Assembly (NCBI GenBank): GCA_902478055.1
Contig: CABSJL010000023.1
Location: 1-18,446 of the forward strand
Length of the DNA stretch: 18,446 nt
From: an uncultured Veillonella sp.
GTDB lineage: Bacteria > Bacillota > Negativicutes > Veillonellales > Veillonellaceae
Reading direction: 5' to 3'
Positions 6,818 through 14,201 of this stretch are shown one piece after another; positions within the stretch are counted from its first letter, which is position 1; each line of letters starts with the position of its first letter. Under the pieces are notes generated by a model that was given only the letters and a program-made list of their open reading frames with translations, was not told where the DNA came from and made no database searches. Made by a program: the position numbers and the translations under genes.

Positions 6818-7858
6818 TTATTTCGATTCTGAAAGCAACGTTTCCGCTGCTTTAATAACCTGTTCTTCAGAAATTACGGACAAGCCTTTATAATTTCCTT
6901 CTTTAATAATTTGTTTCATGCTTTTACCAATCTCGTATGAGTCCATCGTTTCCAGGACGATAGCACGAGCTTGATATGGACCATAAAAGAATGGATTAGA
7001 CGGTCCGTAAAGCGCCACGATTGGCACATGTTGACTAATGGCCACATGCATTGGACCCGAATCGTTCGTAATTAATAAGTCACAACGGCTCATGGCTGCA
7101 GCTAAAGGACCTAATTGGAACTTGCCAGTAGCCACAATTGGTTTAGTTTCCATGTGTTCCACTACTGGTCGTACCATTTCAAGATCCATAGGACCACCAA
7201 AGAATACCGTCTTATACCCTAAATGACCAAAGTAATCTGCTACATGAGCAAAACGTTCAGCAGGCCATCGCTTCTCAGGAACGGCACTACCAATGTTAAA
7301 ACCAATAAGCTTATCACTATCTGTTAAACCTTGACTAGCATAAAATTCCTGAGCCTCACGGCGCCAAGCTTCACATGTTTCAATGTGTAGCCCAGAGTTA
7401 GAAATATCAGTTACCCCTAATTGCTCTAGTACATTAATGTACATATCGGCAGCATGACGAGTTTTACGATCTAATCGCGTATACTTTGTCATAAATGGTC
7501 TAAATAGGAAATGGCTCATCCCCGTTGTAATAGGGGCATGTATTTTCCACGCCAAATAAGATGTGCGTTCATTGGGATGTAAATTAATAACAATATCAGG
7601 TTTCCCCTTTTTATTAATCTCACGAGCAATCTCATTAAGACCAGAAATACTATTATGACGCCCTTTTTTATCAACTACAATCAGTTCATCAATATTGGGA
7701 TTATATTGCATCACTTGTTGTAACTTTTCATCTATTACATACGTAATATGACTATGTGGTGCTGCTTTACGAAGCACTTCTAAAAATGGAGTTGTTAATA
7801 TAACATCCCCTAAATGCATAAGAAAGGTGACCACAATGCGTTTATAATCAAGTTCCAT
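6818..7858 (-). CDS. Glycosyltransferase family 9, putative LPS heptosyltransferase (WaaF/WaaQ-like)
   Basis: A GT-B fold enzyme of 346 residues that probably transfers heptose from ADP-heptose to the LPS inner core at the cytoplasmic face of the membrane. The N-terminal GT9 motif HLGDVILTTPFLEVLR contains Asp18, and the C-terminal donor-binding segment NDSGPMHVAIS and GPSNPFFYGPY are typical of the family. NIGSAVPEKRWPAERFA matches the region around the nucleotide site. The HLGDVILTTP form is closer to heptosyltransferase II/III than to WaaC, which the upstream neighbour resembles. Its ATG overlaps the stop of that neighbour by one base (TAATG) with AAGGAA five bases before it. The exact acceptor, and whether it is WaaF- or WaaQ-like, needs phylogeny. 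Its position directly behind the ADP-heptose genes supports a heptosyl function. Confidence 0.85.
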   Translation of the reverse strand: MELDYKRIVVTFLMHLGDVILTTPFLEVLRKAAPHSHITYVIDEKLQQVMQYNPNIDELIVVDKKGRHNSISGLNEIAREINKKGKPDIVINLHPNERTSYLAWKIHAPITTGMSHFLFRPFMTKYTRLDRKTRHAADMYINVLEQLGVTDISNSGLHIETCEAWRREAQEFYASQGLTDSDKLIGFNIGSAVPEKRWPAERFAHVADYFGHLGYKTVFFGGPMDLEMVRPVVEHMETKPIVATGKFQLGPLAAAMSRCDLLITNDSGPMHVAISQHVPIVALYGPSNPFFYGPYQARAIVLETMDSYEIGKSMKQIIKEGNYKGLSVISEEQVIKAAETLLSESK

Positions 7859-8877
7859 TACAGTTCCTTTCCAAGTACTTGTTCATATACAGACCACACT
7901 GCATCCACTGGGATTTGAGCCATACAATCTGGGTCATCTACGAGCGGCTGTTCTGGTGTAGCCTTTGATGTGGGTGAAATAATAAGATGTACGTGGCTAC
8001 CGCCATACGGTCCAGTTCGTTTCGGAGATGTGGTTCCAAATAGTGCAATCAAAGGTCGCTTAAGGGCATTAGCAATATGCAAAGGGCCCGTATCAGCACT
8101 AATGAAGATTTCGCAATGTCGAATCAACTCAATCAATTCAGGCATAGATGTAGAACCTACTAAATTGACGAGATTCTTATTTTTTACATAGTTTTCTATG
8201 AAAGCTCCTTTTTCTACATCATCAGGGGCACCAGCAATAACTACTTTTTTGCCAGATTCACATAAACGGATACATAGCTCTCCAAAATTAAGAAGAGGCC
8301 ACTCCTTAACGATCCAACGAGCTCCAGGGACAACAACAACATAATCTTCGTCTACACCATGAGATTCTAACTTATGTTTAATGGACTTCTCAGCATCTAC
8401 ATAGGCCGGCATAGGAAATTCTATACTGTCTACCTCACCACCAAGCGCTCGAACAGTATCTAAATAGCGTTCAATGACATGGTCGTATTTATGCTCACCT
8501 ACTAGTGCTTTATTGACTAAATTACTACCTTCCCGAAGCTCCCAGTAACCATATTTCTCAGGAGCCCCAGATAGTAGAGATACAATGGCGCTCTTCGCAA
8601 TACATTGTAAGTCTAATGTCATATCAAAGTGACGACTATGTAAATCCTTACGTAATTGCCATAAATAGGCAGGCTTTTTAAGTTGTTTCTTGTCGATAAT
8701 AATGACATCATCCACCCATGGTGTACCAGGCAGGAGGCTAGCAAATTGCTCATGAATAGCCCATGTAATATGCGCATTAGGCCAATTTTTACGCACTGCA
8801 TACAAGGTAGGTAATGCATGAATCACATCACCTAAAGAACTCATCTTAATGATGAGTATGTTCTTGTAATCTTTCAT
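7858..8877 (-). CDS. Glycosyltransferase family 9, putative heptosyltransferase I (WaaC-like)
   Basis: Probable first heptosyltransferase of LPS core synthesis, adding L,D-heptose to the Kdo-lipid A acceptor. The N-terminus IIKMSSLGDVIHALPTL, with Asp17, closely follows the WaaC pattern (SS-x-GDV-x-H-x-LP). The C-terminal ADTGPLHIANAL is the GT9 donor-site motif. I choose the ATG at 8877 (339 residues), because GGGAGG lies just upstream and the protein then begins where the family does. The GTG at 8904 has no ribosome site and adds nine residues of unlikely sequence. The gene ends in a one-base overlap with the second GT9. It is separated from gmhB by 96 bases that contain no convincing promoter or terminator. 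WaaC identity is inferred from motif similarity, so heptosyltransferase class I is likely but not proven. Confidence 0.85.
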   Translation of the reverse strand: MKDYKNILIIKMSSLGDVIHALPTLYAVRKNWPNAHITWAIHEQFASLLPGTPWVDDVIIIDKKQLKKPAYLWQLRKDLHSRHFDMTLDLQCIAKSAIVSLLSGAPEKYGYWELREGSNLVNKALVGEHKYDHVIERYLDTVRALGGEVDSIEFPMPAYVDAEKSIKHKLESHGVDEDYVVVVPGARWIVKEWPLLNFGELCIRLCESGKKVVIAGAPDDVEKGAFIENYVKNKNLVNLVGSTSMPELIELIRHCEIFISADTGPLHIANALKRPLIALFGTTSPKRTGPYGGSHVHLIISPTSKATPEQPLVDDPDCMAQIPVDAVWSVYEQVLGKEL

Positions 8878-8973
8878 ATAGCCTCCCAAAATACAACACC
8901 ACACCTAAACGACCTTATCTCACCTTAAAACAATCTTAAGTGAAAAGTAAAACAAAGTAATGGTAATAATTAA

Positions 8974-9468
8974 CTAAATAATAGTTTTAATGAAATCTAA
9001 CAGATTTGTACCTGTAAATAGATAGCCTTTTACGCCAGCTGCTTCTGCTGCATCAACGTCGCGCTGACTATCGCCAATAAGAAAACTAGATTTAGGATCT
9101 ACATCATAATCCTTAATAGCTTGATTAATCATGCCAGGCTTTGGCTTTCTACATTCACAATCGACAGTATACAGAGGTACAGAGCCTTCTTTATGATGAG
9201 GACAATAATAAAAATGCAAAATCGGTGCCCCGCTGCGATCTAGTTCATGAGCCATGTGATCATGTAAAATCTGAACATCAGATTCCTTATAATAACCTCG
9301 AGCGACCCCACTTTGATTAGTCACTACAATGAGGTCATAGCCCTTGCTATACGCATAAGCTAGTGCCTCTTTAGCACCATCTACCCACTCTAAATCACTG
9401 ATTTTATATAGATAGCTAACATCTTTGTTGATAACACCATCGCGATCTAAAAATAATACCTTGCGCAT
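8974..9468 (-). CDS. gmhB: D-glycero-D-manno-heptose 1,7-bisphosphate 7-phosphatase
   Basis: A HAD-superfamily phosphatase of 164 residues that removes the 7-phosphate of heptose 1,7-bisphosphate, the step between the kinase and nucleotidyltransferase reactions of HldE. The HAD motif I is LDRDGVIN with Asp8 and Asp10; motif II is VVTNQSG; motif IV is IGDSQRDVDAA with Asp133 and Asp137. The GmhB-specific zinc loop is present as CPHH (Cys89, His91) and CECRKPKPG (Cys104, Cys106). Its ATG overlaps the hldD stop by one base (TAATG), indicating translational coupling. The length is near the bacterial norm. Histidinol-phosphatases of the HisB-N family are similar, but the zinc loop also occurs there, so the heptose context is what makes GmhB the firm choice. 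Confidence 0.92.
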   Translation of the reverse strand: MRKVLFLDRDGVINKDVSYLYKISDLEWVDGAKEALAYAYSKGYDLIVVTNQSGVARGYYKESDVQILHDHMAHELDRSGAPILHFYYCPHHKEGSVPLYTVDCECRKPKPGMINQAIKDYDVDPKSSFLIGDSQRDVDAAEAAGVKGYLFTGTNLLDFIKTII

Positions 9469-10433
9469 TAACGTAAATACCCTTCGTTATTATCGAGTAG
9501 TTCACAATATTCCTTAACAGCATCTTCCATTTTGTGGAACCCTTTATCATAACCAGCAGCCAATAATTTAGTAGTATCAGCCTCTGTAAAGCTTTGGTAT
9601 TTGCCTTTTAATACCTCTGGGAATGGAATATATTCAATTTTGCCTTTACCATTATAGTCAATAACAGCTTGCATAAATTGGTTAAAGCTATGAGCATTAC
9701 CTGTACCGCAGTTGAAAGTACCAGAAATTTCAGGATGTTCCCAGAAATAGAAGTTTACATTAACTACGTCTTTAACATAGATAAAGTCACGTGTTTGACC
9801 ACCATCTTCATAGCCATCTGTACCTTCAAATAGATTGATAATACCAGTTTCTTTATTTTTATAGAACATTTGGCGAACTAAGGAAGCCATTTTATCTTTA
9901 TGAGCCTCATTAGGACCATATACGTTAAAGTAACGTAAGCCTACTACTTGAGCTGTATATTCACCTTCATATTTACGTACATAGCGATCGAATAACAATT
10001 TGGAGTACGCGTATGGGTTAAGTGCTTCTTCAGCTTCTGGTTTTTCTACGAAACCATTTTTACCATTACCATAAGTAGATGCAGAGGATGCATAGATGAA
10101 TGGAATACGACGGTCTTGGCAATAGTGGAATAGATTTTTAGAACCTTCATAGTTATTCTTCATCATATATTTGCCATTATATTCCATTGTGTCCGCACAA
10201 GCGCCTTCATGGAATACAACTTCGATAGGACCTACATCGAATGTACCATCAGCAATAGCACAATCAAAATCATCACAATCGATATAATCCAAGAATTCTA
10301 GATTTTGAATATTTCGGATTTTACGACCATCTGTAAGATCATCAACAATGAGAATATCTGTACGACCGCGGTCATTTAACGCTTTCACAATATTACTGCC
10401 GATAAAACCAGCACCGCCTGTTACGATAATCAT
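9468..10433 (-). CDS. hldD: ADP-L-glycero-D-manno-heptose 6-epimerase
   Basis: Converts ADP-D-glycero- to ADP-L-glycero-D-manno-heptose, the last step of the donor pathway. The 321-residue protein is an extended short-chain dehydrogenase: N-terminal nucleotide-binding GGAGFIGSN (residues 6-14), Ser/Thr active-site segment ASSASTYG (115-122), and catalytic YAYSK with Tyr141 and Lys145, positions close to those of E. coli HldD. LRYFNVYGP and the TRDFIYVKDVV segment are also characteristic of the family. It is slightly longer than the 310-residue E. coli enzyme. The ATG overlaps the hldE stop by four bases (ATGA) and has GGAGG seven bases ahead. It is coupled to gmhB downstream. Other sugar epimerases share the fold, but operon context and motif spacing make HldD the clear call. 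Confidence 0.95.
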   Translation of the reverse strand: MIIVTGGAGFIGSNIVKALNDRGRTDILIVDDLTDGRKIRNIQNLEFLDYIDCDDFDCAIADGTFDVGPIEVVFHEGACADTMEYNGKYMMKNNYEGSKNLFHYCQDRRIPFIYASSASTYGNGKNGFVEKPEAEEALNPYAYSKLLFDRYVRKYEGEYTAQVVGLRYFNVYGPNEAHKDKMASLVRQMFYKNKETGIINLFEGTDGYEDGGQTRDFIYVKDVVNVNFYFWEHPEISGTFNCGTGNAHSFNQFMQAVIDYNGKGKIEYIPFPEVLKGKYQSFTEADTTKLLAAGYDKGFHKMEDAVKEYCELLDNNEGYLR

Positions 10434-11908
10434 AATTTACCCTCCTTAGCCATAGTAGCTATTTTCCCTACAATATCTGATGTAGAGTAACCTTCTTTAA
10501 ATGAAAGCACCTCTACATGATCTACGGACTCACGTCCAATAATATCTTCTATTTTATAATCGCCGCCCTTAACAAGTGTATTAGGACGCAAATAAGCTAA
10601 TAGTTCAGCTGGTGTATCCTCTTCGAATAAAACCACACCATCTATACAGCGCAACGCACTTAATAATGCTGCCCGATCTTCTTCACTTACGATGGGGCGT
10701 GTTTCGCCCTTTAGGCGTCTAACAGAAGCATCGGAATTCAAACCAATAATTAGATGGTCACCTAATTGAGCTGCCTCTTGTAAGTACGTAATATGTCCAC
10801 GATGAAGAATGTCAAAGCAACCATTTGTAAACACAACAGTTTCACCTTTGTTTTGCCATTGTGTAATAAGCTGTTTCATCTCTTCTTTTGTGTATAAAGG
10901 CTTCGATTGAACACTATGCTTATAGGAATGCCATAAATCCAATAGTTCAGAACGATGAATTGGATATGTACCAACCTTGGATACGACAATGCCTGCTGCA
11001 CCATTTGCAATATGTAATGCTAAACGCATAGATAAGCCACTGGCAAGGCATGTCATCATCATGGATACAACAGTATCGCCTGCACCACTTACATCGAATA
11101 CCTCTTGTTGTGTGGCAGGATTATGCCATGTACGGCCGTCCTTTGCAATAACAGTAATCCCCTTAGCAGACCGTGTAGCCACAATGTACTCTAAATCAAC
11201 ATTAGCCAGTACTGACTTAGCTGCTTCAACAATAGTGGCATCATCATTTTCTAATTTACGGCCTACACATTCACCTAGCTCTTTTACATTCGGTGTAATG
11301 CAGGTGGCACCATTATATTTAGACCAGTCTGAACCCTTAGGATCTACAATCGTTTGTACGCCATACTCCTTAGCTAAACTAAAGATTTTTTTTAGCAATG
11401 TTGGTGTACAAACACCTTTACCATAGTCAGAAACAACAATGCCATCGATACCCGCTTTACAGAGATTTTCCAACCATGTAGATAGTTTCTGTTCTTCATG
11501 GATTGTCAAATTTGTTATGGTTTCAAAATCTAAGCGCATCATTTGTTGACGATCACCTAAGATACGCATCTTAGTAATAGTAGATCGATCATCACTCGTC
11601 AATAAACCTGTTGTATTAATCTTATCTGCATCAAGTAACTGTTGTAATAAACGACCATGGTCATCATTACCGGCAATAGCGCCAAGATATACTGTGCAAT
11701 CTAAATTTGATAGGTTCGACGCAACATTACCAGCACCGCCAAGCACTTCTTTCATCTTTGCCACGCGGTTAACAGGAACCGGTGCCTCTGGAGAAATACG
11801 ACTTACATCACCAAAAACATAACGATCTACCATAACATCACCTATAACGGCAATCTTTAGATTTGGTAGTTGCTTTGTTAAAAATTGATTAATGGTAGCA
11901 TTTATCAT
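10430..11908 (-). CDS. hldE: Bifunctional heptose 7-phosphate kinase / heptose 1-phosphate adenylyltransferase
   Basis: A two-domain cytoplasmic enzyme of 492 residues. Residues about 1-310 form a PfkB/ribokinase-type kinase that makes heptose 1,7-bisphosphate (VIGDVMVDRYVFG near the start, catalytic GAGD at 275-278). Residues about 340-492 form an adenylyltransferase with TNGCFDILHRGH, where the HxGH-type motif is 369-372, making ADP-heptose. The fused form is that of E. coli HldE (477 residues). I place the start at the ATG at 11908, because the protein then begins like HldE and AGGTGG lies directly ahead, though only three bases away. Reading back to 11971 adds 21 unlikely residues without a ribosome site. 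A run of eight A bases (11386-11393) lies in the kinase part. It follows gmhA by 96 bases and overlaps hldD by four. Confidence 0.94.
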   Translation of the reverse strand: MINATINQFLTKQLPNLKIAVIGDVMVDRYVFGDVSRISPEAPVPVNRVAKMKEVLGGAGNVASNLSNLDCTVYLGAIAGNDDHGRLLQQLLDADKINTTGLLTSDDRSTITKMRILGDRQQMMRLDFETITNLTIHEEQKLSTWLENLCKAGIDGIVVSDYGKGVCTPTLLKKIFSLAKEYGVQTIVDPKGSDWSKYNGATCITPNVKELGECVGRKLENDDATIVEAAKSVLANVDLEYIVATRSAKGITVIAKDGRTWHNPATQQEVFDVSGAGDTVVSMMMTCLASGLSMRLALHIANGAAGIVVSKVGTYPIHRSELLDLWHSYKHSVQSKPLYTKEEMKQLITQWQNKGETVVFTNGCFDILHRGHITYLQEAAQLGDHLIIGLNSDASVRRLKGETRPIVSEEDRAALLSALRCIDGVVLFEEDTPAELLAYLRPNTLVKGGDYKIEDIIGRESVDHVEVLSFKEGYSTSDIVGKIATMAKEGKL

Positions 11909-12004
11909 AATCCACCTATTCCTTACCACAATATACATGCATAACGACTTACGTAAAATACTTGGCATCAAACATGTATCTATTTATAAATAAGACCGTA
12001 ATGG

Positions 12005-12574
12005 TTAATAATCTTCTTCAATAATTTCACACATAATATGACCAGCCAAAATGTGCATTTCTTGAATGCGAGCTGTCACATTACTTGGAATGGCTAATGT
12101 AATATCACATAATTCAGCTAGCTTACCACCGCCTTCACCGGTGAAAGCAATGGTATGCATACCAATAGAACGGGCCATTTCCGCTGCTTTGATAACATTC
12201 TTGGAGTTCCCAGATGTAGAAATACCAATAAGAACATCACCTGTACGGCCTAGTCCCTCTACTTGACGTGCAAAAACAGATTCAAAATCATAGTCATTGG
12301 CAATGGCTGTTAATGCAGATGTATCAGTAGTTAATGCAATCCCTGCAAGAGAGCGACGTTCCTTTTTAAAGCGACAAATCAATTCCGCCGCTAAATGTTG
12401 AGAATCTGCAGCAGAACCGCCATTACCACAGAACAAAATTTTATTTCCATTTTCTAAAGCCGCTTTACAGCGATAGGCAATTTCTTGAATGGTATCCATA
12501 TGCTCCATCGTTTTGCCAAAAACCTCGAGATGCTCTGTAAAACGATCTGCAATGATTGGATTTAAATCAGTCAT
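12005..12574 (-). CDS. gmhA: Sedoheptulose 7-phosphate isomerase
   Basis: First enzyme of ADP-heptose synthesis, isomerising sedoheptulose 7-phosphate to D-glycero-D-manno-heptose 7-phosphate. The 189-residue SIS-domain protein has the phosphate-binding CGNGGSAADSQHLAAEL with His60 and Glu64, the second phosphate loop ISTSGNSKN (118-126), and the C-terminal catalytic pair Gln171 and His179 in QEMHILAGH. These correspond to His61, Glu65, Gln172 and His180 of E. coli GmhA, so it should be active. AAGGAG lies eight bases before the start, and the ATG overlaps the dipeptidase stop by one base (TAATG). Other SIS-domain proteins such as DiaA look alike, but the conserved catalytic residues and the following hldE support GmhA. 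Confidence 0.94.
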   Translation of the reverse strand: MTDLNPIIADRFTEHLEVFGKTMEHMDTIQEIAYRCKAALENGNKILFCGNGGSAADSQHLAAELICRFKKERRSLAGIALTTDTSALTAIANDYDFESVFARQVEGLGRTGDVLIGISTSGNSKNVIKAAEMARSIGMHTIAFTGEGGGKLAELCDITLAIPSNVTARIQEMHILAGHIMCEIIEEDY

Positions 12575-13500
12575 TATAAAATCTCCTTTAATAGTCTATC
12601 TGCATTTTTCCAGAACAATTTCTCACATTGCTCTACAGACAAACCTGCCTCTTTAAATGCATCATATAATCGATACATTTCGGAAGCATCTTTAATTTCT
12701 GTATCTGGCTTAATACCATCAAAGTCGGTTCCTAATGCCACAACATCTTCCCCGCCTTTATTGATGAGATATAAGCCGTGTTTTACGATATCTTCAATCC
12801 GACTTATGGGTGATGTACCTAAAAAAGATTGGGCAAAGTTAAGGCCTATAACGCCACCCTTATTAGCAATCAGCTTGATTAAATGATCTGGTAAGTTTCT
12901 TGTATGGGCTGTAACTTCACGTGCATTGGAGTGAGATGCTATAAAAGGTACATCTAAAATATCTCCTAATTGCTCAGTACCAGCATCATTTAAATGAGAG
13001 CAATCAACGATAATGCCTAAATCCTGCATAGCCTCCACAAATTCAACACCTTTCGATGTTAATTTTTTATGCTGCTCACCACAATGGGGCTCACCCAATC
13101 CATTTGGATAATTCCAAGTAAGCGTAATTAGTCGAACACCATCTTGATAAGCTTGTTTTAATTTATCTAAATCGCCGCCTAGTACGCCGCCTTCCTCAAT
13201 AGACATAAGGGCCCCAATCTTACCGGACACATACACGGACTCTATATCTTGATAAGAGAGCACATGTTGTATGTGCTCTCCATAATGCTGAATTTGTGAT
13301 GTACATAAATTACGCATCGCTTCATAACGACCATAAGGGTCATTTCTTTCACCAAGATTGATAAAAAGTGCGAAATCTTGCACCTTGCTGTGAGCCTTTT
13401 GTAACTTTTCTATATCGATTTTCCAAGTATTACGATACAGATCCCCACTACTAGGATGGTCTATTAATTTCATTATCGTATCGCAGTGTAAATCTATCAT
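12574..13500 (-). CDS. M19 family membrane-dipeptidase-type metallopeptidase
   Basis: A zinc dipeptidase of 308 residues related to renal dipeptidase, expected to cleave dipeptides, possibly including D-amino acid forms. The M19 ligands are all visible: HCDT with His5 and Asp7, IEEGG with the bridging Glu103, DCSHL with His169, ASHSNAR with His190, and GTDFDG with Asp259. The HTRNLPD block matches the conserved HxRN of the family. There is no signal peptide, so the protein is cytoplasmic despite the family name. The ribosome site is modest (GAGG four bases from ATG). It lies 25 bases after nrdR and is coupled to gmhA by a one-base overlap. A perfect 10-bp hairpin lies inside the gene at 13256-13280. 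Why a dipeptidase sits ahead of heptose genes is not evident; a cell-envelope peptide role is a guess. Confidence 0.9.
   Translation of the reverse strand: MIDLHCDTIMKLIDHPSSGDLYRNTWKIDIEKLQKAHSKVQDFALFINLGERNDPYGRYEAMRNLCTSQIQHYGEHIQHVLSYQDIESVYVSGKIGALMSIEEGGVLGGDLDKLKQAYQDGVRLITLTWNYPNGLGEPHCGEQHKKLTSKGVEFVEAMQDLGIIVDCSHLNDAGTEQLGDILDVPFIASHSNAREVTAHTRNLPDHLIKLIANKGGVIGLNFAQSFLGTSPISRIEDIVKHGLYLINKGGEDVVALGTDFDGIKPDTEIKDASEMYRLYDAFKEAGLSVEQCEKLFWKNADRLLKEIL
13256..13280 (-). other. Strong intragenic hairpin in the dipeptidase gene
   Basis: GAGAGCACAT and ATGTGCTCTC form a perfect 10-bp stem around a five-base loop, within codons for residues 74-82 of the dipeptidase (GEHIQHVLS). On the minus strand it is followed by TTATC, not a proper T-tract. 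A stem this strong inside a coding region of AT-rich DNA is unusual and could act in mRNA processing or pausing, or be chance. Confidence 0.55.
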
Positions 13501-13525
13501 AAAGCCTCACATGTAGTATTAGTAA

Positions 13526-14002
13526 TTAATTACGTTTTGGTTTCTTAGCATCTAGTTTCTTTAATGCTTTCAGTTCTTCCATAAAGCTATCAATATTATC
13601 AAACTTACGATATACGCTAGCAAAACGAACATATGCAACTTGGTCAATATCTTTTAATTGTTGCAATACAAGTTCGCCAATGCGATCCGTAGTTACCTCT
13701 TGATTGATTTCATTTCGAATATCGCGCTCTACATCGTTAACCACTTGTTCCATCACGGACATTGGCACGGTACGTTTATCACAAGAACGCAATAAGCCAT
13801 TTAATAATTTACCGCGATCAAATAGTTCACGACGTCCGTTTTTCTTTAATACCATAAGTGGTACTTCTTCTATAATTTCATAGGTAGTAAAGCGACGGCC
13901 ACAATTGATACATTCGCGGCGACGGCGAATACTATTACCTTCATCAGTCGTTCTAGAGTCTGTTACCTTCGTGTCTGTGTGTTGGCAATAAGGACATCTC
14001 AT
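13526..14002 (-). CDS. nrdR: Transcriptional repressor NrdR of ribonucleotide reductase genes
   Basis: A 158-residue regulator. The N-terminal zinc ribbon has CPYC (Cys3, Cys6) and CINC (Cys31, Cys34) with the conserved DSRTTDEGNSIRRRREC between them. The ATP-cone spans about residues 46-136 (VLKKNGRRELFDRGKLLNGL onward) and senses adenine nucleotides. The C-terminus has the usual VAYVRFASVYRKF. NrdR binds boxes upstream of nrd genes and represses them when dATP is plentiful. AAGGAG lies nine bases before the start. The gene is the first after the pyc terminator, with a NrdR-box-like palindrome 61 bases upstream, suggesting autoregulation and possible control of the downstream dipeptidase and heptose genes. 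No nrd structural gene is in this window. Confidence 0.96.
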   Translation of the reverse strand: MRCPYCQHTDTKVTDSRTTDEGNSIRRRRECINCGRRFTTYEIIEEVPLMVLKKNGRRELFDRGKLLNGLLRSCDKRTVPMSVMEQVVNDVERDIRNEINQEVTTDRIGELVLQQLKDIDQVAYVRFASVYRKFDNIDSFMEELKALKKLDAKKPKRN

Positions 14003-14063
14003 CTGTTACTACTCCTTTTTCTAATAATCACTCTAAAATAGTGCATAATACGCCCATTTTCTC

Positions 14064-14077
14064 TACTATATATAGTA
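14064..14077. promoter_or_regulatory. NrdR-box-like palindrome upstream of nrdR
   Basis: TACTATATATAGTA is a perfect 14-bp palindrome. Its central ten bases, CTATATATAG, fit the core CwAtATaTwG of the NrdR-box consensus (acaCwAtATaTwGtgt, recalled from comparative work on the regulon). The outer bases fit less well. A second, poorer dyad (CACT...AGTG, 14029-14043) lies about 34 bp away, close to the usual 31-32 bp spacing of paired boxes. Confidence 0.5.
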
Positions 14078-14087
14078 CCATGAAACC

Positions 14088-14129
14088 CCTTAAAATACAA
14101 AGAATCCCTAGGATTTCCTAGGGATTCTT
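14088..14129 (-). terminator. Intrinsic terminator of pyc
   Basis: A 13-bp perfect stem, AAGAATCCCTAGG (14100-14112) with its complement (14117-14129), and a four-base loop, followed on the minus strand by TGTATTTTAA. It lies 72 bases after the pyc stop and cleanly separates pyc from nrdR. The plus-strand side also has T-rich sequence, so it might work both ways, though no plus-strand gene is nearby. Confidence 0.88.
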
Positions 14130-14201
14130 CCATTATTCTACAGTATTTTATTTTATGAAATACTTTAGAAATAATATTTTTAATTTTACCTACGATTATG
14201 A

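Noticed and set aside
8619..8819. Minus-strand 66-codon ORF inside the WaaC-like gene
   Set aside because: Out of frame within a well-supported glycosyltransferase gene, with no independent support.
10977..11426. Plus-strand ORF of 149 codons opposite hldE
   Set aside because: Antisense to the kinase domain of hldE; composition and lack of any recognisable family mark it as a shadow.
11909..12004. Internal promoter in the 96-bp gmhA-hldE gap
   Set aside because: TATATT and several small palindromes occur, but no -35 at proper spacing; chance matches in AT-rich DNA are enough to explain them.
12134..12145. TTCACCGGTGAA palindrome within gmhA, resembling the 4339-4357 hairpin
   Set aside because: Lies in conserved coding sequence (FTGEGG) and the likeness is limited to TTCACC/GGTGAA; probably coincidence.
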